From NCBI GenBank assembly GCA_947372575.1, contig CANBUF010000005.1:1-16567 (forward strand): DNA of 16,567 bases. Reading direction: 5' to 3'. A program made the position numbers and the translations under genes. Each line of letters opens with the position of its first letter. Position 1 is the stretch's first letter. The stretch comes from Alcaligenaceae bacterium (GTDB taxonomy: Bacteria > Pseudomonadota > Gammaproteobacteria > Burkholderiales > Burkholderiaceae). Shown here in pieces: positions 6,551-12,627 of this stretch. The notes beneath the pieces were generated by a model. That model searched no databases. It saw nothing but the letters and a program-made list of their open reading frames with translations, and was not told the origin of the DNA.

Positions 6551-7585
6551 TTAACAGCCCTGGCATTTAGGATGTGCGCGCAAACGCGGATACACACCTA
6601 AAGCGTTATTGGCGAAAATCTGCTTTTTTTGGGCTGCGTCAGCAGATGGGGACGCATCGATATAGCGCTTGGTATCGTCGAAATAAAAATTTGTTAGCGG
6701 ATCGATACCCTGCACTGCGCCGACGGTTTCCGAGGCGAACAAAACATTCTTTGTAGGCAGTACGCGCAACAATAAATCAATGCCTGGCTGGTGATAGACG
6801 CAGGTATCGAAGAACACGTTGTTGAGTACTTTTTCTTCGAGTGGTGGCAGTCCCATGTCTTGTGCCATCCCACGATACCGGCCCCAGTGGTAGGGCGCTG
6901 CGCCACCGCCATGGGGAATGATGAATTTGAGTGACGGAAAATCCTTAAAAATATCTGACGTCATGAATTGCACAAAGGCTGTCGTATCGCCATTGATGTA
7001 ATGCGTGGCGACAGCATTGAAGTGTGGATTGCATGAACCACTGACATGAATCATGGCGGGGATATCAAGCTCCACCATTTTTTCATAAAGTGGATACCAC
7101 CATTTTTTATCCCATAATGGTGGGTCGCTCCAGCGACCACCAGTGGGATCTGGATTGAGGTTGGCACCGATAAAGCCTAATTCATTGACGCAACGTTCGA
7201 GCTCTTCGAAGACGCGCGCGCCAGGTGCCACGCCCGCTGCCTGAGGCAGTTGGCATACCCCGACAAATGCATCCGGGTACATTTGACACGCACGATGAAC
7301 GAGGTCATTGCAATATTGCGCCCAGACCACATTCGTCTGTTCGTTGCCCATATGGTGATCCATTCCCACGGCGCGCGGAGAAAAAATCGTCAGGTCAATG
7401 CCGCGTTCACGCATGATGCGTAATTGATTGTTATCAATCCCGGTGCGAATTTCTTCATCGCTGACGGCTGGCGGCGCATTCGTGGGTGCGATGCCTGTGC
7501 GCTGGAATTCAGCAATTTGGTCGGCGCGGAATTTTGCGACCTGAGGTGGCGTGGTAGTGAAGTGTCCGTGACAGTCAATAATCAT
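6551..7585 (-). CDS. ligJ: Amidohydrolase superfamily protein, probable 4-oxalomesaconate hydratase (LigJ-like)
   Basis: A 344-residue metal-dependent TIM-barrel protein of the amidohydrolase-2 (ACMSD/LigJ/LigY) group. MIIDCHGH gives the HxH metal pair (His6, His8). AMIHVSG (177-183) supplies His180, IIPHGGG (222-228) His225, and FASETVG (283-289) Glu286, where most amidohydrolases use aspartate. As I recall, Sphingobium LigJ binds zinc through two N-terminal histidines, a third histidine and this glutamate, so LigJ is the best match. LigJ hydrates 4-oxalomesaconate to 4-carboxy-4-hydroxy-2-oxoadipate in the protocatechuate 4,5-cleavage and gallate routes. The tail RAHPKCQGC is cysteine-rich and unusual. 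The gene follows a Bug receptor gene by 45 bases. No clear ribosome site precedes its ATG. The neighbouring catabolic enzymes are absent, so substrate assignment is inference. Confidence 0.75.
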   Translation of the reverse strand: MIIDCHGHFTTTPPQVAKFRADQIAEFQRTGIAPTNAPPAVSDEEIRTGIDNNQLRIMRERGIDLTIFSPRAVGMDHHMGNEQTNVVWAQYCNDLVHRACQMYPDAFVGVCQLPQAAGVAPGARVFEELERCVNELGFIGANLNPDPTGGRWSDPPLWDKKWWYPLYEKMVELDIPAMIHVSGSCNPHFNAVATHYINGDTTAFVQFMTSDIFKDFPSLKFIIPHGGGAAPYHWGRYRGMAQDMGLPPLEEKVLNNVFFDTCVYHQPGIDLLLRVLPTKNVLFASETVGAVQGIDPLTNFYFDDTKRYIDASPSADAAQKKQIFANNALGVYPRLRAHPKCQGC

Positions 7586-7630
7586 GATGCTTTGCTAAAT
7601 AGAGGGTGAAGGGGGAGTTGCCTGTAACGT

Positions 7631-8611
7631 TCAGGCAGAAAAGTCGAGTTTGAATTCAGACAGGAACTTTTTCATGAAGACGGCCTCGTCACTGATAAAT
7701 TTATTTGTCTCGGGCAGCGTCCAATCTAAGGGTTCTAGGCCATTTTTACGTAACTTGTCCGCAACAGCCGTTGTGGCAACTACCTGGTTGATGGTGTCGT
7801 GCATGCTGCTGATCAGCGTGTCTGGTGTACCCGAGGGGGCGAACACCCCGATCCATGAGGGAACTGAAGACCCTTTGAACACTTCTACCAACGAGGGCAC
7901 GCCAGGCAGACTGGAAATGGTTTTGGGTTGTGCGATGGCGATCCAGCGTAACTTACCGCTCGCCACCATGGCGCCTCCAACGGGGATCGTCGTAAAGACT
8001 GCATCAAGGTGCCCGCCGGCGGCATCCGCAATCATTGGTGCACCACCTTTGTAAGGCACCATGTTCAGGCTGAGTCCTGCTGAGCGTTCAAGGAGCAGGG
8101 CCGCCAGATGGTGGGGACTGCCGATCCCCGCGAGGCCGACACGCAAAGGCGTCGGCGATGCTTTGGCTTTGGCCAGGAATTCTGGGAGGGTCTTTACCCC
8201 GAGCTGTTCAGTGACGGCCAGTACCAGGATCATATCGGCAAAGGCTGCGACAGGCTTCAGATCCTTAAAAGGATCGACGGATTTAGAGGCGAGTTGTGGA
8301 ACAAAGGGATTGGTGGTGAGGGTGGAGTTCGCAAAGACACCAAAGACGCCCGCATCACTGGGTTGGCGTGCGACAAACTCCGTTGCAATGTTGCTCGCAG
8401 CGCCTGGCTTGTTTTCAACAATCACAGTGGCGCCTGTTTCGTGCCCAATACCTTCTGCAATTGTTCGTGCGGCAAAGTCCACGACCCCGCCAGCGGGATA
8501 GCCCACAACAAAGCGGAATTGCTTACCCGTCCATTTTTGTGCAAAGCTTGCCGGGCTGACGCTCGCCCCAAGCGCGGCCGCGATAGCGGTCAATAGTTGT
8601 CTTCGATCCAT
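7631..8611 (-). CDS. Bug-family periplasmic receptor (tripartite tricarboxylate transporter substrate-binding protein)
   Basis: A 326-residue secreted binding protein of the Bug/TctC family, which is greatly expanded in Bordetella and other Burkholderiales. The signal peptide spans residues 1-24: MDRRQ, a hydrophobic LLTAIAAALGASV core, then SFA before QKW. Family marks are FRFVVGYPAGGVVDFAAR (32-49), with the ligand-contacting aspartate (Asp45), IVENKPGAASNIA (64-76) and VPYKGGAPMIAD. It should bind a carboxylated organic acid in the periplasm. The neighbouring LigJ-like gene suggests an aromatic or tricarboxylic catabolite. No TctA/TctB membrane subunits are present, as is usual for orphan Bug genes. 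The ATG at 8611 has a strong AGAGGAGA site (8616-8623). Confidence 0.93.
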   Translation of the reverse strand: MDRRQLLTAIAAALGASVSPASFAQKWTGKQFRFVVGYPAGGVVDFAARTIAEGIGHETGATVIVENKPGAASNIATEFVARQPSDAGVFGVFANSTLTTNPFVPQLASKSVDPFKDLKPVAAFADMILVLAVTEQLGVKTLPEFLAKAKASPTPLRVGLAGIGSPHHLAALLLERSAGLSLNMVPYKGGAPMIADAAGGHLDAVFTTIPVGGAMVASGKLRWIAIAQPKTISSLPGVPSLVEVFKGSSVPSWIGVFAPSGTPDTLISSMHDTINQVVATTAVADKLRKNGLEPLDWTLPETNKFISDEAVFMKKFLSEFKLDFSA

Positions 8612-8653
8612 GGTGTCTCCTCTGGATATTTTTATCTATTTTGATTTTTTGTT

Positions 8654-8662
8654 TGCTTTGGG
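8654..8662. repeat. Nine-base direct repeat, copy 1, upstream of the Bug gene
   Basis: TGCTTTGGG here is repeated exactly at 8683-8691, with a 29-base period. Both copies lie in the 117-base gap between the apaH end and the Bug start, so they are candidates for a pair of regulator half-sites. Chance cannot be excluded for nine bases. Confidence 0.4.
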
Positions 8663-8682
8663 CGATTGTGCCACGCTCTAGC

Positions 8683-8691
8683 TGCTTTGGG
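8683..8691. repeat. Nine-base direct repeat, copy 2, upstream of the Bug gene
   Basis: This is the second exact TGCTTTGGG copy. Its final G is shared with the right arm of a separate inverted repeat, GCCAC (8670-8674) and GTGGC (8691-8695), which has a 16-base centre. Confidence 0.4.
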
Positions 8692-8728
8692 TGGCAAATA
8701 TCCCTGCTGAGTGCGGATGACGATTCCG

Positions 8729-9571
8729 CTAATCGTGCGCCAGTGGGTTTAGGCTTTGCTGGCAAGGAACCTGGACGACCCGACGGTCTTGTCGGCGCAC
8801 AGCAGTGAGATGGCCGCCCCATACGCATCCGGTATCTAGGCAGATGACATCTGAGCGCATCACCAGCCCCAGTGTCGACCAGTGTCCAAAGACGATCGTA
8901 ATGTCGCGTGTGGCACGGTCAGGAACGTCAAACCATGGCACCAGCAGATCGTTGCGCGGGTCCGGTTGCCCTTTGACCGGTATGGCCATATGGCCTTTTG
9001 TGGTGCACATCCGCATGCGCGTCAGTGCGTTGATGATGACGCGATAGCGTTTGCCACCTGTATGGCCTTCTTTCCAGTGGTCAGGCTCGTTACCATACAT
9101 TTTCTGGAGCATTTTTTGCCAATTATTGCCGCGTAAAGCTGTTTGTACTTCACCTGCCAGCGCCAGGGTTTTGTTGACATCCCATTTGGCCAGTACGCCC
9201 GCATGCACCAGCAAGTGGCCCGCTTCAAAGTATGCCAGCGGCCTCCAGCGCAACCAGTCAATGATTTCCTGGGCATCTGGGGCTTCAAGCACTTCGAGCA
9301 AGGTGTCGTTTTTACCAAGCCGTCTGACACCGGCGGCCACGGCCAGCAAATGCAGGTCGTGATTGCCGAGGATTGCCACGCTGCGATGCTCCATCGCCAT
9401 CAGTCGCCTGAGGGTAGTCAGAGAGTGGGGGCCGCGATTGACCAGGTCGCCCGCAAACCAGAACCTTGCGTCGGTATCGCATGCGATCTCTGGCTGCTTC
9501 AATAAATCATCAAGTGATCCACAGCAGCCTTGTATGTCGCCGATCATCCATACGTTTGGCGCGTCTGTCAT
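8729..9571 (-). CDS. apaH: Bis(5'-nucleosyl)-tetraphosphatase, symmetrical (diadenosine tetraphosphatase)
   Basis: ApaH cleaves Ap4A symmetrically to two ADP and also removes Np4 caps from RNA. The 280-residue protein is a cytoplasmic metallophosphatase with the full motif set: GDIQGC (11-16), GDLVNRG (41-47), GNHD (69-72), VHAGV (122-126), FGHW (228-231) and LDTGCVWGG (245-253). All metal-binding residues appear to be present, and the length is typical. The ATG at 9571 overlaps the lptG stop as ATGA, so it is probably translated after lptG. It is the last gene of the long minus-strand block that begins at mpl. The 117-base gap after it contains a weak hairpin (8712-8716/8725-8729) without a T-run, so no terminator is called. 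Confidence 0.95.
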   Translation of the reverse strand: MTDAPNVWMIGDIQGCCGSLDDLLKQPEIACDTDARFWFAGDLVNRGPHSLTTLRRLMAMEHRSVAILGNHDLHLLAVAAGVRRLGKNDTLLEVLEAPDAQEIIDWLRWRPLAYFEAGHLLVHAGVLAKWDVNKTLALAGEVQTALRGNNWQKMLQKMYGNEPDHWKEGHTGGKRYRVIINALTRMRMCTTKGHMAIPVKGQPDPRNDLLVPWFDVPDRATRDITIVFGHWSTLGLVMRSDVICLDTGCVWGGHLTAVRRQDRRVVQVPCQQSLNPLAHD

Positions 9572-10746
9572 ATCGGGGATTTACTCCACGGCCAGAAGCT
9601 TGTGTTGCTGGCTGCCAGGGCGTTGCGGTTCTCCATGATCCAGGTGCAAGATAGTGCCAGGAGCATCGCGCAAATATTGGGAAGTAAGGCTGTGACAATC
9701 GGCGGCCACTTATAGAGTAAGCCCACATTCAGCGCGAGTTGATTGATCATAAAAAATCCCGTGCCCAGCAAAATCCCGATAAATACCTTGGCGCCGACAC
9801 CACCACGGCGCGTCTGCATAAAGCTGATGGGCGCTGCAATGGTCAGCATCACGATCAGCGTAAACGGATAGGCGACTTTACGCCAGACGGCGACGACCTG
9901 GCGATCGGCTTGTAACTGGTTCTTGTTCAGGTAATCAATGTAGTCACGCAAAGCGAGTAGGGACATGCGTTCTGGCATCAGGATTCTTGCGACCAGACGC
10001 TCTGCGGTCAAGGTTGTGTCGACGGTGCGCTCTTTGAGCTTTTCAACCACCATCAGCGGATTGTCTGTGACCTTTGCATCAGCCAGCGCACGCTTGGCTG
10101 TTGGTGTGATCCTGTTTTCAGTGACGTTTTGCATGACGAGTTTGCCGTCTACGAACAAACCTGTATCGGCCTGTGACATCGCTGCCAGTGTGGTGGCGTC
10201 AGAAAACTCATACATGCGAAGATTGGCGACATTGCCCGACGCAAGCAGCTTTCCAATATTGATGACGCGCGTGCCACCCTGCGTCGTGGGTTCTTTGAAC
10301 CAGTAACCCGTTGCGAGCATCCCACCCTCGACTCGGCCGCGTAATAAAAGATTGGCTTCACCGCTTTTGACTTCAGCCATGGGTGTGAGGAACTCTGACA
10401 AGAGCAATGCACCAAACACGATTGGAATCGAAATCGTCCACAGCATCCGCAGCAAGCCCATTCCACTGACGCCAGACACTCTGAGGATCACAAGTTCATT
10501 GCGTTGGGCGAGACCTGCAAGCGCCAGAATCGCGCCGATCAGCAAACCGATTGGGAACAGATCGTAGAGGCGGGCAGGCATGGCGAGTGCCTGCAAGTAA
10601 AACAATGCAGTCAGGGGGAATTTTTCGCCGACCGTATCCAGTTCATCGACCAGGGTAAAAAAAGTAAAGAGCCCGAGCAGCGCCAGCACCACCACGGAGG
10701 CGGAGCGATAAATTTCGCGAGCGAGATAACGACGAGCAGTACGCAT
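9568..10746 (-). CDS. lptG: LPS export ABC transporter permease LptG
   Basis: Inner-membrane permease of the LptB2FG complex, which extracts lipopolysaccharide and passes it to LptC/LptA. The 392-residue protein has the YjgP/YjgQ layout. Transmembrane segments lie near 15-35, 60-80 and 103-123. A large periplasmic domain follows (about 125-285), then segments near 294-312, 321-340 and 352-371. The motif LVDELDTVG (32-40) after the first helix favours LptG over Lpt[15 protein letters not shown] (81-94) is the coupling-helix region contacting LptB. The frame is open upstream to 10857 inside aroE. ATG 10746 is chosen because it begins the [13 protein letters not shown] segment just before the first membrane helix. 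lptF is not adjacent, which is unusual since the two are normally neighbours. Confidence 0.92.
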   Translation of the reverse strand: MRTARRYLAREIYRSASVVVLALLGLFTFFTLVDELDTVGEKFPLTALFYLQALAMPARLYDLFPIGLLIGAILALAGLAQRNELVILRVSGVSGMGLLRMLWTISIPIVFGALLLSEFLTPMAEVKSGEANLLLRGRVEGGMLATGYWFKEPTTQGGTRVINIGKLLASGNVANLRMYEFSDATTLAAMSQADTGLFVDGKLVMQNVTENRITPTAKRALADAKVTDNPLMVVEKLKERTVDTTLTAERLVARILMPERMSLLALRDYIDYLNKNQLQADRQVVAVWRKVAYPFTLIVMLTIAAPISFMQTRRGGVGAKVFIGILLGTGFFMINQLALNVGLLYKWPPIVTALLPNICAMLLALSCTWIMENRNALAASNTSFWPWSKSPI

Positions 10747-10763
10747 AGTTCCCAGTGTAATGC

Positions 10764-10785
10764 CCTGATAGATTAAACAATCAGG
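10764..10785. repeat. Inverted repeat between aroE and lptG
   Basis: CCTGAT (10764-10769) and ATCAGG (10780-10785) form a perfect six-base-pair stem with a ten-base loop. It fills most of the 40-base aroE-lptG gap. No T-run follows on the transcribed minus strand, so it is not a standard terminator. It could act as an RNA processing or stabilising element, or be chance. Confidence 0.4.
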
Positions 10786-10786
10786 A

Positions 10787-11704
10787 TTATGGTTGTTTTT
10801 TGTCTGCGCCAGCCACATTGTGCAAGGACGCATCGAGCTGCGCCCGGATTGCATCAATTACCGGGCCAATCGCTGGCGTGACACCATGCCAGATCTCAAA
10901 GCTGACCGCGGCTTGTGTCACCAGCATACCCAGCCCATCGGCGGTGTGTTGCGCACCATCGCGGCGGGCTTGCTGCATAAATGGTGTGGGTTGTGCGCTA
11001 TACATCATGTCATAGGCCCAGGCGCACGGTGCATACAGGCCGGCAGGCAAGTCGGGTGGGGCATCTCCAAGGCTGCTGGCACTGGCATTGATCACGACGT
11101 CCCAGCCCGATGGACAAACCGCCTCGGATAAGCCACCTGCTGTGAGATTGACCCCGGCATCCCTTGAACGAGTGAGCCAGGTTGTCACGAGTTCGGTGGC
11201 CCGCAGGGGGGTGCGATTCACGACTCTCAGTGCCTTGCAGCCTGTTTCAAGCAGTGGCCCGATGACGCCACGGGCAGCACCTCCCGCACCGATGAGCAAT
11301 ATACGTGCACTCTGGCAGTTCACCCCCAGCCTGGCGAGGTCACCTACCAGTCCGGCGCCATCCGTATTGCATCCATGCAGTACGTCGTTTTTAATCCATA
11401 GCGTGTTGACAGCCTCGGCGAGTCTGGCGCGTGGGCTCAGGTGTGCTGATGCCAGTTGCCAGGCACGTTGTTTGAAGGGGACTGTGACGTTCAGCCCACG
11501 ACCTCCTGAGGCAAAAAAATCCTGGACGATGGCTTCGAACTGATCCACGGGCGCCTCAATCTTGTCGTATTGCAACGCAATGCCAGTCTGGCGCGCAAAG
11601 TGCTGATGAATCGCAGGTGAGCGGCTGTGTGATACGGGGTGACCGATCACACCAAATCGCCCGATCTGCTGGGTTGTGGTTGTTAATTGCGCCTGATCTG
11701 TCAT
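10787..11704 (-). CDS. aroE: Shikimate dehydrogenase (NADP+)
   Basis: AroE reduces 3-dehydroshikimate to shikimate with NADPH, the fourth step of the aromatic amino acid pathway, in the cytoplasm. The 305-residue protein is somewhat longer than the usual 270-285. Substrate-site motifs are GHPVSHSRSPAIHQHF (21-36), LNVTVPFK with catalytic Lys78, and GCNTDGAG (111-118) with catalytic Asp115. The Rossmann dinucleotide loop is GAGGAARG (139-146), and NRT (163-165) binds NADP phosphate. DGLGMLVTQAA (256-266) is the conserved C-terminal segment. The frame is open upstream to 11743. The ATG at 11704 overlaps the stop of the tonB-like gene as ATGA and gives a short leader of about 16 residues before the conserved core. 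Confidence 0.95.
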   Translation of the reverse strand: MTDQAQLTTTTQQIGRFGVIGHPVSHSRSPAIHQHFARQTGIALQYDKIEAPVDQFEAIVQDFFASGGRGLNVTVPFKQRAWQLASAHLSPRARLAEAVNTLWIKNDVLHGCNTDGAGLVGDLARLGVNCQSARILLIGAGGAARGVIGPLLETGCKALRVVNRTPLRATELVTTWLTRSRDAGVNLTAGGLSEAVCPSGWDVVINASASSLGDAPPDLPAGLYAPCAWAYDMMYSAQPTPFMQQARRDGAQHTADGLGMLVTQAAVSFEIWHGVTPAIGPVIDAIRAQLDASLHNVAGADKKQP

Positions 11705-12594
11705 GGTTCTCTGGTCTGAAGAACGCCGTTGACAAAATGCCATGTTCTGGTGAGCACCAGCTGATCAATTTGTCTGGCCATGTCGGGAGGAAAGGGGCCA
11801 AAAGGGGCTGAAAGTTGTGCAATACGGCGTACTGCCTGGTTGAGCAGCGCCTGGTCGGAAGGACGATCGATGGTGATGTCAGACAACGTACCATCTTTGC
11901 GAATCGTCACGGTCGCCTGAACCGAGCCATATACAGTTTTACCTGTACTGCGGGGGTAGTGTTCGATTCCGATCTGTTCGATGCGCTGGCGCCATTGATC
12001 AATATAGGCGGCATACTGAAAAGCCTGGGTGGCTGGCGCATCAAAATGTTTACGGGGGCGCTGGTTGTAATCCTGTACTTGTTGTGAAATCATGGCGAGT
12101 TTTGCGTTTTGCAGCATGCTGTCGCGTTGCGCGTCGTCTTGTCCCGTCGCATCTTTTTCCTTTAGGAAAAACGGCGCGGACTGCGCCTGGGCGACCGACT
12201 GTCCCGACTCAAGCTGCGTGAGCAGGCGCTGCTGTTCGGACTCGAGTTGCAGCTTTTTTTTAGTGAGCGACTCAACTTCGATTTGAACGCCCGTCTCCCC
12301 CGTGTAAGGCAATGCATGCGAAGCTTTACCTGCCGCGGCGTCTCCCCCGCCTTCCATATTGTGTTGGGCCAGGAGTCTCACCTGGGCGGGCGACAGGTCC
12401 GTGCTGGCATTGACCATCACGACCTCTAAGGTCTGGGGCGTCACAGAGGGCCTGGGGGCGCCTTGACGTTGCCAGGCAATCAGCGTGACGTGCGCCAGAA
12501 TAGAGAGCGCAATCGCCCAGCGCAGAAAACGTTGCTCTGACGCCAGCCATGGCGTGCGAGCGGCGCAGGGTGTGGATGGAAGTGTTGCAGTCAC
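11701..12594 (-). CDS. TonB-family energy transducer-like protein
   Basis: A 297-residue inner-membrane protein with a single N-terminal anchor (23-41, LRWAIALSILAHVTLIAW). The C-terminal TonB-like domain covers roughly 210-292: YP at 213-214, GSVQATVTIRKDGTLSDITI at 223-242, and a LLNQAVRRIA helix. The periplasmic middle lacks the proline-rich EP/KP spacer of classical TonB. Instead it has a charged, probably coiled-coil stretch (about 105-130), which is more TolA-like in style. No exbB/exbD lies nearby. Neighbours are the RNB nuclease upstream and aroE downstream, the latter overlapping as ATGA. The start is GTG at 12594 with a poor ribosome site, overlapping the stop of a five-codon reading frame. 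The function is probably envelope-related; a siderophore-transport role is not shown. Confidence 0.82.
   Translation of the reverse strand: MTATLPSTPCAARTPWLASEQRFLRWAIALSILAHVTLIAWQRQGAPRPSVTPQTLEVVMVNASTDLSPAQVRLLAQHNMEGGGDAAAGKASHALPYTGETGVQIEVESLTKKKLQLESEQQRLLTQLESGQSVAQAQSAPFFLKEKDATGQDDAQRDSMLQNAKLAMISQQVQDYNQRPRKHFDAPATQAFQYAAYIDQWRQRIEQIGIEHYPRSTGKTVYGSVQATVTIRKDGTLSDITIDRPSDQALLNQAVRRIAQLSAPFGPFPPDMARQIDQLVLTRTWHFVNGVLQTREP
12154..12171. repeat. Perfect 7-bp inverted repeat inside the tonB-like gene
   Basis: TTTTTCC (12154-12160), a four-base loop, then GGAAAAA (12165-12171). In the tonB-like mRNA it would form a small AU-rich hairpin within codons for FFLKEK. It is not followed by a T-run and may be a coincidence of codon choice. 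Confidence 0.4.
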
Positions 12595-12627
12595 ACGCGT
12601 TCGTTCATTGAGAGTGGTGAATGGATT

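Noticed and set aside
8061..8596. Two long plus-strand frames opposite the Bug gene
   Set aside because: They overlap each other and the well-supported Bug gene, and show no recognisable motif.
8651..8675. Possible sigma-54 promoter (TGGCAC on the minus strand) before the Bug gene
   Set aside because: The -24 half matches, but the -12 half reads CCCAA where TTGCA is expected.
8712..8729. Possible intrinsic terminator after apaH
   Set aside because: The stem is only five base pairs and no T-run follows on the transcribed strand.
11088..11543. Open plus-strand frame of 151 codons opposite aroE
   Set aside because: Low-complexity Ser/Pro/Ala translation antisense to a gene with all catalytic motifs.
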